This document shows positions 40,711-52,689 of a stretch of 64,000 nucleotides of DNA, in pieces. Source of the stretch: Mesostigma viride (lineage: Eukaryota > Streptophyta > Mesostigmatophyceae > Mesostigmatales > Mesostigmataceae); contig RPFO01000156.1 in NCBI GenBank assembly GCA_009746045.1, positions 1,987,345 to 2,051,344 of the forward strand. The letters are read 5' to 3'. The stretch's first letter is position 1. Every line of letters begins with the position of its first letter. Under the pieces are notes generated by a model, which worked only from the letters and a program-made list of their open reading frames with translations, was not told the DNA's origin and ran no database searches. A program made the position numbers and the translations under genes.

Positions 40711-41808
40711 TCACTCACACGACCCTGTCAACACCCTCCCATCCTGTGTCCCTGCCTGGGCAGTGGAGCTGGATATTGGGTGGTGTAGTAGGGGACACGA
40801 CTCATCATGACACGTGTGAGGGGGTGAGGACTTACATTTGGGGGGCTGCCACGGGTTCTTGGTGCACTTGGCGGGGTCCCCGTGAGGCGGTCCCATGCAC
40901 TTGTGGCAGAGCACCTCCAGGTCGCCTAAGTGTTCCCTGTGTTTGTGGCACTTGTCCTTGATGTGACCACGACGCCCACAACGCACACATTTCAAATCCT
41001 TCTTGGGGTTGGAGGACCCAGCCCCAGAAGTCTTGTTAGTATTCCCCCCTGGGGGGGATGACCTACCCTTCCCCTTCCCCTGCCCCTTGCCCTTGCCCTT
41101 GCCCTTGCCCTTGCCCTTGCCCTTGCCCTTGCCCTTGCCCTTGCCCTTGCCCTTGCCCTTGCCCTTGCCCTTGCCCTTGCCCTTGCCCTTGCCCTTGCCC
41201 TTGCCCTTGCCCTTGCCCTTGCCCTTGCCCTTGCCCTTGCCCTTGCCCTTGCCCTTGCCCTTGCCCTTGCCCTTGCCCTTGCCCTTGCCCTTGCTAAGGC
41301 TCTCAGCAAACTGACTCATGAGAGTCTTCACCTCAGCTAGCGTCACAGGACGCTTGTCCTTGGCCGGCTTCCTGGCCTTACCCTCCTCATCTGACTCCTC
41401 CCCCCGGGTCCGCTTGACAGCAGGGGGGGAAGAGGTGGAGGGAGGGGGGGCCGAGTCCCAGCACAGTGGACCCAAGGCTACCTTAACATAATCGAGAGCC
41501 TCTTTCATCGTCTCCCAATGAGTAGCCAGGCCTGTGGTGATCATGGCAAAGGTGTTACGATCAAGGTTAAGCATGGCCGCCCAGGTCGTGATGGGAGGAG
41601 CATCGCCGGCCAGGCCAGCAGGAGCTGGCTTGGCGGCAATGTCCTTCACCACCTGGTCGGTGAGGCCTGCGGCACAACGGTCCGAGCCCCGCCAAAATGC
41701 AGCCTCGTAAGAAGGACTCGAAAAGTGGCGGGAAATGCGATTTTTGGTGTGTGCGTGCACGACCGAGACCGAATTTCCACCGACAGGCATGGCGGCCTTG
41801 CAGGCCAT
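40711..41808 (-). CDS. Gly-Lys repeat protein with CCHC zinc knuckle
   Basis: 365 residues from ATG 41808 (ACGATGGCC context). The N-terminal ~130 residues are globular with conserved-looking Trp ([37 protein letters not shown]). Then an acidic/Lys linker ([19 protein letters not shown]) and about 36 Gly-Lys dipeptides follow, then one perfect knuckle [14 protein letters not shown] and a second Cys/His cluster ([15 protein letters not shown]). The layout (helical head, basic linker, knuckle) is that of a gag-like nucleic-acid chaperone, yet it diverges from a DNA-transposon-like gene at 42242. The 5' part is copied at 58379-58510. Its role in the element is inferred to be nucleic-acid binding. 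Confidence 0.7.
   Translation of the reverse strand: MACKAAMPVGGNSVSVVHAHTKNRISRHFSSPSYEAAFWRGSDRCAAGLTDQVVKDIAAKPAPAGLAGDAPPITTWAAMLNLDRNTFAMITTGLATHWETMKEALDYVKVALGPLCWDSAPPPSTSSPPAVKRTRGEESDEEGKARKPAKDKRPVTLAEVKTLMSQFAESLSKGKGKGKGKGKGKGKGKGKGKGKGKGKGKGKGKGKGKGKGKGKGKGKGKGKGKGKGKGKGKGKGKGKGKGQGKGKGRSSPPGGNTNKTSGAGSSNPKKDLKCVRCGRRGHIKDKCHKHREHLGDLEVLCHKCMGPPHGDPAKCTKNPWQPPKCKSSPPHTCHDESCPLLHHPISSSTAQAGTQDGRVLTGSCE
41085..41293. repeat. (GCCCTT)n hexanucleotide array inside a gene
   Basis: About 35 perfect copies of TTGCCC on the plus strand, read on the minus strand as alternating Gly and Lys codons. Confidence 0.97.
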
Positions 41809-42241
41809 CGTGAGCGAATAAAAATGCAGTATCGAGACTGGAAATTTTAGTGTATGCTCCTACGATGTTGTCTTAGTTGCCATTATTTTTTTTCGCCACC
41901 AATTCTGCGGGATTCTTCGGCATTTTGGCGTCATTCACAGGTGGGTGCCTGTTTCGTCGCCGATTTTTTCTCGACCCCACCTACTTTCAGCAAAAAATTT
42001 TCCCGATGAAAGTCGACGCCCTAACATCTGGTTTTTCACACTAATCGACGCATTTTTTAATTTTAAAGGCCTTGACCGAAGCACTTTTTTCATTACCGCT
42101 TCAGTTTTCTTTAACCGAGCTGTCGCGATTTTTTAACCAAGTTCAAGGCTGGGCCAGGCGTCACAGACCCGTAATTCGTTTTTAATTGCTTTCGTGCCCA
42201 ATATCGTGTCTTTTGCAGGCGTTCTTGGCAGCAAAGACGCC
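41809..42241. promoter_or_regulatory. divergent promoter region of the two-gene transposon
   Basis: A 433-bp AT-richer region between the ATG codons of the GK-repeat gene and the zinc-ribbon gene. It has runs such as CGATTTTTT and CATTTTTTAATTTT. An acceptor-like TTTTGCAG lies just before the start at 42242. It is copied at 57943-58378. Promoter function is inferred. Confidence 0.5.
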
Positions 42242-43336
42242 ATGGCGTCAGGGGCTAAAACGGACCTCCGCACATGCATTAACTGCGGCGAGCACGTCAA
42301 TGCCGCCAGCAATTTTTGCTGCCGCGTCTGCGACACGGGCATGCGATGCAAGACCGTTGTCGACGTGACGGAGTGGTATGTGCACATTCAGGGGCGAATT
42401 TATTCGCTATTGAAACCCCGACCGGTTGCAGACAAGTATTTCACCGTATCCCCTTTCCCCGAGTCTCTCTTTTCAGTCATGTTTTCATCTTACGGAAAGC
42501 GCGTCAGCATCAGTGAGCGACAGTATGATGGCGAGCCGTTTGCTCGCATCAGGGCTGTGCGGCTTATTCTAGAGACAAGCGATATCAAGCAGATTTTGCA
42601 CCCGGATGTGAGGGAGGGGCCGTGCTGGGGTGGGAATAAACTGCTGTCGGCTGGCAGCCTTGCTGCAGTCATGCCGCCAATGAAGCTGATTTGGACGCAG
42701 TCAGGGCAAGGGGTTACGAAGCTTTTGCTTCGTTTTAGTTGGTGTGTCCTCAACAACGTGGGCATTGTGCTCATGGCAAGGGATCATGACATGGCTGACC
42801 TTGTGGCCAACAAGGTGGGTGGCAGGGAAAACCCAATTGCCATGGGTGCATTCCTTCGGCGCCTGACTGCTGCACGTGCTCTGGAGGTTAACAAACCCAC
42901 TGCATACGTGCCCACCATCCCACCTACGCTCGTGCAATCTGCCCTAAGGCATTTCAAGGACATGCCTGTGCACGAGAACTATTGGTTTGTTGAGAGGCAG
43001 CCATTCCGTGAGAGCGGTGAGGGCAGCAACCGCCAGGCTAGGCCAGCCACCCGTGCTGCCACACAGGCGGCAAACACTATTGCACAACAAGCTGCCCACC
43101 ATGCTGCCCCACAGGCGGCAAACGCTAATGCACAACAAGCTAACCCCGCTGCCAGCACCCAAGCTGTATACGCCACCCACGATGACACCCTGACTGATGA
43201 GCAGAGGGCGTCATTGACACCCTCATTCAGGCAGTTCAGGCTGGGCTTGCTGGCCAAGGGCAAGGGCAAATGGGCCAATGACTACGCGTGGTGTCGCCAG
43301 CGCCAGCGAAACAACCCAAGCCTCCCTTCTCGATAG
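42242..43336 (+). CDS. zinc-ribbon protein of the unrecognised transposon (exon or ORF 1)
   Basis: I start at ATG 42242 (GCCATGGCG, strong context). Residues 10-35 form a double zinc ribbon (CINCGEHVNAASNFCCRVC and a further Cys). A globular region of ~230 residues follows (WYVHIQGRIYSLLKPRP, MKLIWTQSGQGVTKLLLRFS, NVGIVLMARDHDMADLVANK), then an Ala/Gln-rich linker and FRQFRLGLLAKGKGKW. It ends CGA TAG directly before a donor-like GTATGT. An acceptor TGTGTGCAG occurs at ~43417, so the stop sits exactly at a possible splice site. I do not recognise the family. Both palindrome copies preserve it, but the right copy is split by an L1 insertion. Confidence 0.65.
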   Translation: MASGAKTDLRTCINCGEHVNAASNFCCRVCDTGMRCKTVVDVTEWYVHIQGRIYSLLKPRPVADKYFTVSPFPESLFSVMFSSYGKRVSISERQYDGEPFARIRAVRLILETSDIKQILHPDVREGPCWGGNKLLSAGSLAAVMPPMKLIWTQSGQGVTKLLLRFSWCVLNNVGIVLMARDHDMADLVANKVGGRENPIAMGAFLRRLTAARALEVNKPTAYVPTIPPTLVQSALRHFKDMPVHENYWFVERQPFRESGEGSNRQARPATRAATQAANTIAQQAAHHAAPQAANANAQQANPAASTQAVYATHDDTLTDEQRASLTPSFRQFRLGLLAKGKGKWANDYAWCRQRQRNNPSLPSR

Positions 43337-43411
43337 GTATGTGTGATCTGCTTTCTCACTGCAATGCTTGTGTCCTTGTTGTGTCTATGATGCATCATTG
43401 CCCGCGTATGT

Positions 43412-43548
43412 GTGCAGAATCCGGGCAACCTAAGCACGGCACATGGCCAACCTCCACAGTGTCAGGGGTGCGGGGGGGTTGTTTGTGAAAAAGACAACAC
43501 CGCTACTCACATCATTGCTCAGCACCCCCCACTCCTAATGCCTTTCAC
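43412..43548 (+). other. probable exon part with Cys cluster
   Basis: After the acceptor-like TGTGCAG the frame reads NPGNLSTAHGQPPQCQGCGG and VVCEKDNTATHIIAQHPP, with a CxxC..C motif. It must change frame before MEAQPRTV at 43549, possibly at the C-run near 43525. Confidence 0.35.
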
Positions 43549-45231
43549 GTGGAGGCACAGCCACGCACCGTCGCTAAGCTGCAAGCTAGAATTGCTGTCC
43601 TCACCAAAGAGAGGGATGACGCAAGAGCTCAAGCTGACAGCCTAGCTGAGGAAGTGCAAAGGTTGCAACAGCTTGTGGTGCATGCAGTCAAGGATTCGGG
43701 CATGGAGAAGCATGGCACCACATACAGGGGCATCCTTAATGCTGGCAAGGGCAAGGGCACAAGCATGGAGGCCACAGCGCACAAGAGGGCTAAGAAGAGG
43801 GCTGTTGGCCTTGCAGGAACTGTTGACCTGACATCTGGTAGGCAGGCCAGGCGATTTGTAGAGGATGTGCAAGGGTTCTTGGATGCAAGGTATGATGGCG
43901 GCCAACTGCAGGTGGATGCCTTGGTAGCGTATCTCCAGGCAAACCCTGAGGTAGCCAAAGCTGTGGTTGAGCAGTTGGGCTATGCCGCCACGCTAGCTGA
44001 GGAGATGAAGGCCAGCATGGAAGCTGCGTGGGATCCTGAGTTGCTACTGTGCCTCATCAAGAGGTTCAGACTGAGTAGGAGAAATGTGCACCTGCTTAGG
44101 ATGGCCCTCAGCCACAGCTGGGATGAGGATAGGGGGCAGTGGGTCCCACGGGAACTTGTGCAAGGCAAGGTGGCCTTCCCCACTTGGCCCACCTATTACA
44201 GGTTGAAGGCCTTAGAAGAGGAGATGGCTAAGGCTGCGGGGGTGGAGCAGAGTGAGGATGGCACCTTTGTTAGTGCCAGCCTAGAGGTGGGAGTTCTTGA
44301 GGCCATCGCGCATATAGAGAAGGTGTGCGATGTGCAGCTGGACCTAGCGGGTGGGTTTGATATTCAGATCCAGGTAGATGGAGCCCACCTCACCCGTGGT
44401 ACCCGTCAAGCCACCATTGTTGCCAACATCACACCGAGCGATCCACATTTGAAGCTCAAGATGAAGGCCCAGTCACCGTTTGGTTTGTGTGCAGTGGCTG
44501 TGTACAAGGGCTGTGATAGCAAGCACGATGTGTTGCAGGGTGCATTCACGCGTGTGTTAGGGGAGTTGGACACCATCACCAAGAACCACGACATCGTTCT
44601 CCACGACTCACTTAGGGTGGTGCCGTTGACAAGGGTGGGGGGGGGGGGAGACAAGCATTATGTCAACGCTGAGAGGGGGCAGAGCACATGCGCGCACACC
44701 TTCCCTTGCAACAAGTGCCTCTGCCCTAAGGCCAAGTTCGGCTACCTGGAAGAGTCCAAGGCACTGCCTGCCCTAGCATGCCAGCTGGCTCATGTCTGGG
44801 ATGTGGAAAAGCAAGGCCCCTTTAAGTGCAAGGGATGCAATGTCACGTTCACCACGCAGGCCCAGCTTGCCAACAAGACAAAGCCCAGCCCTACCAAGGC
44901 TGCTGCACATGCCCTAGATCACTATGGCCAGCGGTGGGGCTGCACCCCCATTCTTCCCATCGAGCACGCGGACCACCCTGATTGCATCCTCCACCTCCTG
45001 CTCAATGTCGTGTGCTCCCTGGTTGACCACACCCTCCTGGCAAACTTGCTGAAAAGCCAGGAGGAGGAGATGCTGAAAACGCTGCACGAGGAGTGTGGGG
45101 TGTACATCAAGGCCAAGCATGTGAAGGCTACCTCCAAGAGTGGCAATGCCAGAGCCCCTGAGAAGCCCACCATCATAGGCAGGGAGGCACTCTCTTTGCT
45201 AGAGAAGTTTGATGTATGCGTGGACAAGTAA
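43549..45231 (+). CDS. DDE-like protein of the unrecognised transposon (560 aa, C-terminally cut)
   Basis: A coiled coil at ~5-50 (KLQARIAVLTKERDDARAQA) precedes a helical region with KRAKKRAV basic patch. A beta-rich core follows: FDIQIQVDGAHLTRGTRQAT with an Asp in the place of a first catalytic residue, then AVYKGCDSKHDVLQG. A Cys-rich insert (CNKCLCPK, CKGCNVTF) and LPIEHADHPDCILHLLLNVV follow. The frame stops at TAA 45229-45231, which is a three-base insertion absent from the other copy. After it the same frame continues to 45490, including TTYMHDLVCHIPSQVLAFG, a block resembling the C-terminal part of tnp2/KDZ-type transposases. I infer a transposase, family unknown, but cannot prove the catalytic triad. 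Confidence 0.6.
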   Translation: MEAQPRTVAKLQARIAVLTKERDDARAQADSLAEEVQRLQQLVVHAVKDSGMEKHGTTYRGILNAGKGKGTSMEATAHKRAKKRAVGLAGTVDLTSGRQARRFVEDVQGFLDARYDGGQLQVDALVAYLQANPEVAKAVVEQLGYAATLAEEMKASMEAAWDPELLLCLIKRFRLSRRNVHLLRMALSHSWDEDRGQWVPRELVQGKVAFPTWPTYYRLKALEEEMAKAAGVEQSEDGTFVSASLEVGVLEAIAHIEKVCDVQLDLAGGFDIQIQVDGAHLTRGTRQATIVANITPSDPHLKLKMKAQSPFGLCAVAVYKGCDSKHDVLQGAFTRVLGELDTITKNHDIVLHDSLRVVPLTRVGGGGDKHYVNAERGQSTCAHTFPCNKCLCPKAKFGYLEESKALPALACQLAHVWDVEKQGPFKCKGCNVTFTTQAQLANKTKPSPTKAAAHALDHYGQRWGCTPILPIEHADHPDCILHLLLNVVCSLVDHTLLANLLKSQEEEMLKTLHEECGVYIKAKHVKATSKSGNARAPEKPTIIGREALSLLEKFDVCVDK

Positions 45232-45490
45232 TTGGGAGACGGTCTCCCACCCGGGAAGGGTGATCACATTTCATTTGCCTGGGAGTCTACGCGAAGTCTG
45301 TGGGTCACACTCTCTGATCCGGATTTCCAGGATGATGGGCCGGGGGGAGCCAACCGGGCACACAAGGCTAGTGAGGTGCAGGAGCAGGCAGAAATCTTCT
45401 TCAACGCCTTCTTGCAAGTTGCTACGCCTGAGGTTGTCACAACGTACATGCATGACCTGGTTTGCCACATCCCCTCCCAGGTCCTCGCGT

Positions 45491-45789
45491 TTGGGTTCCG
45501 ACAACGGTCTGAAAGTGCCAAAAAACAGCCTTATTACTCCTGTACGATGCAAATATAGTCGAAACATGCTAGATATTGGTAGGTAGCATGTTCAGGACAC
45601 CAGTAGAAGGATTGCAACTTTCTGGACTTACCGGACCTCAGCTGACCTATTTTTGGCATGTCTATTTTTAGCCGTTTTCCAAATTTTAATATAAACAAGT
45701 ACCTTTTTATATTATGCAAATAAAGAGCTCTTGACCTGGCTGCTTGCAAGTATGTTGATACTCATGACTAAGAACTGTTCACAAGATCT
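45491..45789. other. no gene recognised (left spacer of palindrome 2)
   Basis: Unrelated AT-rich sequence replaces the 3' end of the gene at the arm break. Confidence 0.5.
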
Positions 45790-46330
45790 GATGGTCATCG
45801 GACCGCATTTGGTGACAAAATGCCACCAAATGCTAGCAAAAATGTGCGTTTTTCGCATTTTTTATCACATTCCATCGCAGTTTCCATGCATACCAGATGT
45901 GCTCAGTTGAGGCTGGAAACTTGCATGCATCTTTAACATAAACATTTTAGACATTCCACAAAAATTCAGGTCCAGCATAGCTTATTTGATGTAAGTTTTC
46001 TCACAAATGCTACCAAAAATGCGCGTTTTTCGCATTTTTCATCACACTTCATTGCAGTTTCCATACAAGATGTGCTCAGTTGAGGCTGGAAACTTGCATG
46101 CATCTTTAACATCACTATTTTAGACATTCCACAAAAATTCAAGTCCAGCATAGGGTATTTGATGTCAGTTTGCTCACAAATGTTACAAAAAATGTGTGTT
46201 TTTCACATTTTTCACCGCATTTCATTGCAGTTTCCATACAAGATGTGCTCAGTTGAGGCTGGAAACTTGCATGCATCTTTAACATCACTATTTTAGACAT
46301 TCCACAAAAATTCAGGTCCATCATGATCTG
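45790..46330. repeat. ~176-bp tandem repeat, three copies
   Basis: GYGTTTTTCRCATTTTTYA at 45846, 46023 and 46199 marks three units that also share GTGCTCAGTTGAGGCTGGAA and TTTTAGACATTCCACAAAAA. Identity between neighbours is about 90%. Confidence 0.92.
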
Positions 46331-46724
46331 TTTGGTAGAGTTGTCACTGCCATACCTGCCAGTTTCCATTTCACATGCTTACCGATGGATGCAAACTACC
46401 ATAGTGCTACCATAGTGGAATATGGTCAACTCCAAATCAAATGACTCATGAAACATCCAAACCATTCACCCGTGACATAACACAACCTCCAGGAGACATA
46501 AACAAAAGTTCATTGATATAAACATTCGCTGGACACAGCTGGCAATATGCACATGTGGCCATTTGCTCACATAATCTCTATATAGGGAGGAGCTGGCAGC
46601 TGTCACATGGGCGAGAAAAGTCATTTTACACCCATGCATGCAGAGCATGCCAAGTATTGTAGATGCAAATTACTCGACGGGCGGCATGGCGTTGATGCGT
46701 TTGCGCGCCCTCATCTCGGTATCG
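46331..46724. other. no gene recognised
   Basis: Downstream flank of the right-hand gene copy, with no feature seen. Confidence 0.5.
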
Positions 46725-48905
46725 CTAGGAGGTAGTGGCACCTCCCTGCACTGTCAGTTTCTGCCTGACCTTGTCAGACTTCATGCCCTGCGTCAACATG
46801 GACACCCCCATACCCTTGCCCTTGGCATCACGGCCCAGCTTTGAACGGTGGTTGGTGCAGCGCTTGGTGTCCTCCTTGCGCATGTATGTGGTGCATGTGC
46901 TCTAGCCCCTCTTGAGAGTATAGAGGCGCAGGTCCCCAAACGCGAGGACCTGGGAGGGGATGTGGCCAACCAGGTCATGCATGTACGTTGTGACAGCCTC
47001 AGGCGTAGCAACTTGCAAGAAGGCGTTGAAGAAGATTTCTGCCTGCTCCTGCACCTCACTAGCCTTGTGTGCCCGGTTGGCTCCCCCCGGCCCATCATCC
47101 TGGAAATCCGGATCAGAGAGTGTGACCCACAGACTTCGCGTAGACTCCCAGCCAGGCAAATGAAATGTGATCACCCTTCCCGGGTGGGAGACCGTCTCCC
47201 AACTTGTCCACGCATACATCAAACTTCTCTAGCAAAGAGAGTGCCTCCCTGCCTATGATGGTGGGCTTCTCAGGGGCTCTGGCATTGCCACTCTTGGAGG
47301 TAGCCTTCACATGCTTGGCCTTGATGTACACCCCACACTCCTCGTGCAGCGTTTTCAGCATCTCCTCCTCTTGGCTTTTCAGCAAGTTTGCCATGCAGGA
47401 GGGTGTGGTCAACCAGGGAGCACACGACATCAATTGAGCAGGAGGTGGAGGATGCAATCAGGGTGGTCCGCGTGCTCGATGGGAAGAATGGGGGTGCAGC
47501 CCCACCGCTGGCCATAGTAGTGATCTAGGGCATGTGCAGCAGCCTTGGTAGGGCTGGGCTTTGTCTTGTTGGCAAGCTGGGCCTGCGTGGTGAACGTGAC
47601 ATTGCATCCCTTGCACTTAAAGGGGCCTTGCTTTTCCACATCCCAGACATGAGCCAGCTGGCATGCTAGGGCGGCAGTGCGCAGGGGATAGGCCTTGGAC
47701 TCTTCCAGGTAGCCGAACTTGGCCTTAGGGCAGAGGCACTTGTTGCAAGGGAAGGTGTGCGCGCATGTGCTCTGCCCCCTCTCAGCGTTGACATAATGCT
47801 TGTCTCCCCCCCCCCACCCTTGTCAACGGCACCACCCTAAGTGAGTCGTGGAGAACGATGTCGTGGTTCTTGGTGATGGTGTCCAACTCCCCTAACACAC
47901 GCGTGAATGCACCCTGCAACACATCGTGCTTGCTATCACAGCCCTTGTACACAGCCACTGCACACAAACCAAACGGTGACTGGGCCTTCATCTTGAGCTT
48001 CAAATGTGGATCGCTCGGTGTGATGTTGGCAACAATGGTGGCTTGACGGGTACCACGGGTGAGGTGGGCTCCATCTACCTGGATCTGAATATCAAACCCA
48101 CCCGCTAGGTCCAGCTGCACATCGCACACCTTCTCTATATGCGCGATGGCCTCAAGAACTCCCACCTCTAGGCTGGCACTAACAAAGGTGCCATCCTCAC
48201 TCTGCTCCACCCCCGCAGCCTTAGCCATCTCCTCTTCTAAGGCCTTCAACCTGTAATAGGTGGGCCAAGTGGGGAAGGCCACCTTGCCTTGCACAAGTTC
48301 CCGTGGGACCCACTGCCCCCTATCCTCATCCCAGCTGTGGCTGAGGGCCATCCTAAGCAGGTGCACATTTCTCCTACTCAGTCTGAACCTCTTGATGAGG
48401 CACAGTAGCAACTCAGGATCCCACGCAGCTTCCATATGCTGGCCTTCATCTCCTCAGCTAGCGTGGCGGCATAGCCCAACTGCTCAACCACAGCTTTGGC
48501 TACCTCAGGGTTTGCCTGGAGATACGCTACCAAGGCATCCACCTGCAGTTGGCCGCCATCATACCTTGCATCCAAGAACCCTTGCACATCCTCTACAAAT
48601 CGCCTGGCCTGCCTACCAGATGTCAGGTCAACAGTTCCTGCAAGGCCAACAGCCCTCTTCTTAGCCCTCTTGTGCGCTGTGGCCTCCATGCTTGTGCCCT
48701 TGCCCTTGCCAGCATTAAGGATGCCCCTGTATGTGGTGCCATGCTTCTCCATGCCCGAATCCTTGACTGCATGCACCACAAGCTGTTGCAACCTTTGCAC
48801 TTCCTCAGCTAGGCTGTCAGCTTGAGCTCTTGCGTCATCCCTCTCTTTGGTGAGGACAGCAATTCTAGCTTGCAGCTTAGCGACGGTGCGTGGCTGTGCC
48901 TCCAC
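46725..48905 (-). pseudogene. right-hand copy of the DDE-like gene, frameshifted but with its true C-terminus
   Basis: Mirror of 43549-45490. It is broken by small insertions: +2 near 48435, about +14 near 47680, +3 near 47518, +4 near 47430, +4 near 47395 and +4 near 47151. It lacks the TAA insertion of the left copy (reads VDKLGDG). Beyond the arm end it carries sequence missing from the left copy: DLRLYTLKR, then after a frame change TYMRKEDTKRCTNHRSKLGR and KVRQKLTVQGGATTS to a stop at 46725. The pattern H..P..L..FG.L..(x)..K.DTKR.TNH resembles the E-containing end of tnp2/KDZ-like transposases. Confidence 0.75.
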
Positions 48906-49021
48906 GTGAAAGGCATTAGGAGTGGGGGGTGCTGAGCAATGATGTGAGTAGCGGTGTTGTCTTTTTCACAAACAACCCCCCCGCACCCCTGACATTGTGG
49001 AGGTTGGCCACACTAGGAACT

Positions 49022-49350
49022 CAGATCTGAGATTTTTCTCAGTTTTTCTCAGTTTTCTCAGTTTTCTCAGGAAGGCTGCCTGAGATTTCCTGAGATTTCC
49101 TGAGATGTCCTGAGATTTCCAGAGATTTCCTGAGATCAACTGAGAAAAATCTCAGTTTTCTCAGGAAAACTGAGAAAATCACCTGAGAAAACTGAGAAAA
49201 AACTGAGATCAGCCTGAGAAAGTCGCCTGGCCTGAGATTTTTTTTTCTCAGGAACGAAATTTCTCAGGCGCCCGGTTTTTTCTCAGGTTGCTGCCTGAGA
49301 AAATCTGAGACTGAGAATATCTGGGAAACTTAAGGCCTGAGAAAAACTGA
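49022..49350. repeat. left subterminal repeat array of the CACTA-like element
   Basis: Many short units of TCCTGAGATTT and CTCAGTTTTCTCAGG in both orientations. Confidence 0.9.
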
Positions 49351-49516
49351 GAAACCTCATGCACACAGAGAAATCGCATTCATACCACGCAACCAGAAAT
49401 CACTTTGATTACAAATTATAATAATTTCTTGTGCAGTTGGAGTACAGCTCTTCAAGTTTAATAAGAACATCAATTTCAGTCACTAGACGAGTTGCTACAA
49501 TCTGCTTCAGCGTAGC

Positions 49517-49891
49517 TCACTTTTCCATACGCCCTTGCACTTCTCCTCGTTGGTGCAAGGTCGCCCCGGCTAGGTTCAGCCACATTCTTGTGCTGCCTAC
49601 CCCCTCTCCCCCTCTGCCCACGATTCCCCCGCGTAGGTTCAGCCGCATACTCGCGGCCATCGCCACCACGGGCAGAATCAGCAGCATTTTCTGCTGCAGG
49701 CTGCCTCCTTCCTCTCCCCCTCCGTCCACGCTTCCCCGTGCAGGTTCAGACGCATTGTAGCTGCATGGGTCATCACTGTCGCTGCTAGGTGGAGCCACAT
49801 CCTCTTGGCTACCATTATCACTGCCGCTGCAGATGGAGGAATCAGTTTCTGCTGCAGGCTGCTTACCCCTCCTCTTCCTTGGTGCAGGCAT
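49517..49891 (-). CDS. possible exon with internal 60-bp repeats
   Basis: Starts MPAPRKRRGKQPAAETD, basic then Ser/Asp-rich, followed by repeated blocks (RLNLRG, MWLNLAG) from an imperfect minisatellite marked by TAGGTTCAGCCRCAT. A nuclear targeting-like Arg/Lys cluster is at the start. No domain was recognised; it could be a leftover exon of the element's gene. Confidence 0.3.
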   Translation of the reverse strand: MPAPRKRRGKQPAAETDSSICSGSDNGSQEDVAPPSSDSDDPCSYNASEPARGSVDGGGEEGGSLQQKMLLILPVVAMAASMRLNLRGGIVGRGGEGVGSTRMWLNLAGATLHQRGEVQGRMEK

Positions 49892-49907
49892 GCCATCCTC
49901 GCTGCCA

Positions 49908-49973
49908 CACTAGGAACGGAGTGTTGACAAACTTTGACAATTGTTTGTCAAGAATTGTCAAATAGTTCTAGTG
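49908..49973. mobile_element. 66-bp miniature with CACTAGGAAC / GTTCTAGTG ends
   Basis: Ends match the host element's termini for ten bases; between them are TTGACAA/TTGTCAA units. Probably an extremely deleted member of a sister family nested within the larger element. Confidence 0.55.
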
Positions 49974-50312
49974 TGACCCGCTGGCTTCACACAGCCAAAA
50001 AAAAAAAAATTTAATCAATTTTTGGCGGTAGAGAGACCATGGAGGGACTGCCCGCTGCCCGCTGTAGACGCATACTGTAGTTCGTAGAAGCGTACTCCTT
50101 CGCTGCACTCCGGAGAGGAATCGTGACGGACTGACGGTCTCCTTCGCTGCCCTCCAGAGAGGAGGCCGCTAAAGCGGCCGCTCGCTTCGCTCGCTGGGAG
50201 CTTTGCGCGGATTGGTTGGCAGTTCTTCCGTGCGCTTGGCGCGGATTGGTGGTCAGTCAGTCCGCCCCTTCTGGATTGGCCGCGTACTCGGTGATGCCCT
50301 GAATAGTGTCGG
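49969..50312. repeat. dispersed repeat, copy 2
   Basis: Starts CTAGTGTGACCCGCTGGCTTC and ends near GGATTGGCCGCGTACTCGG, as at 22449-22640. The middle differs and contains two GCGCGGATTGG units. Confidence 0.6.
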
Positions 50313-50339
50313 ATTACCTTACATTGCCAAATTAGTAAT

Positions 50340-50660
50340 ATAGATTCTTGACATATCAACTGACATGACCTTGACAAACCTTGACAGAACTTGACAAAAG
50401 CTTGACATGATAACATCAAAGGCTTGACAAACCTTGACAGAATGTTGAAAGGTTGACAAAACCTTGACAATCTTTGAAATATCAACATATCAACACGGAA
50501 AAAAATGTCAATACACTGACAAACCAAGGTGATGTGTCAAGAAATGTCAAGACGTTAACAAACGAAGGCCAAAAAAATTGTTAACATGACAAAATGTCCA
50601 CAAATGTTAACATGACAAACGTCAACATGACAACCAAAGGCGTAGCAAACTGACAAATCA
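50340..50660. repeat. TTGACA-rich subterminal-type array
   Basis: More than a dozen CTTGACA(AA)/TTGACAAA units in one orientation and then ATGACAAA(C) and GTTAACA variants. They are the same words as in the miniature at 49908, suggesting the remaining end of that sister family. Confidence 0.7.

Positions 50661-52689
<2,029 letters not shown>

Larger units (their letters stand above)
41678..45490. repeat. left arm of inverted duplication 2 (3.8 kb)
   Basis: Reverse complement of 46941-58510 after removing two later insertions there. Arm breakpoints: 41678 (CGGTCCGAG), inside the GK-repeat gene, and about 45490 (GTCCTCGCGTTTGGG), inside the coding region of the zinc-ribbon/DDE-like gene. Identity is about 98% with several small indels. 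Confidence 0.95.
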
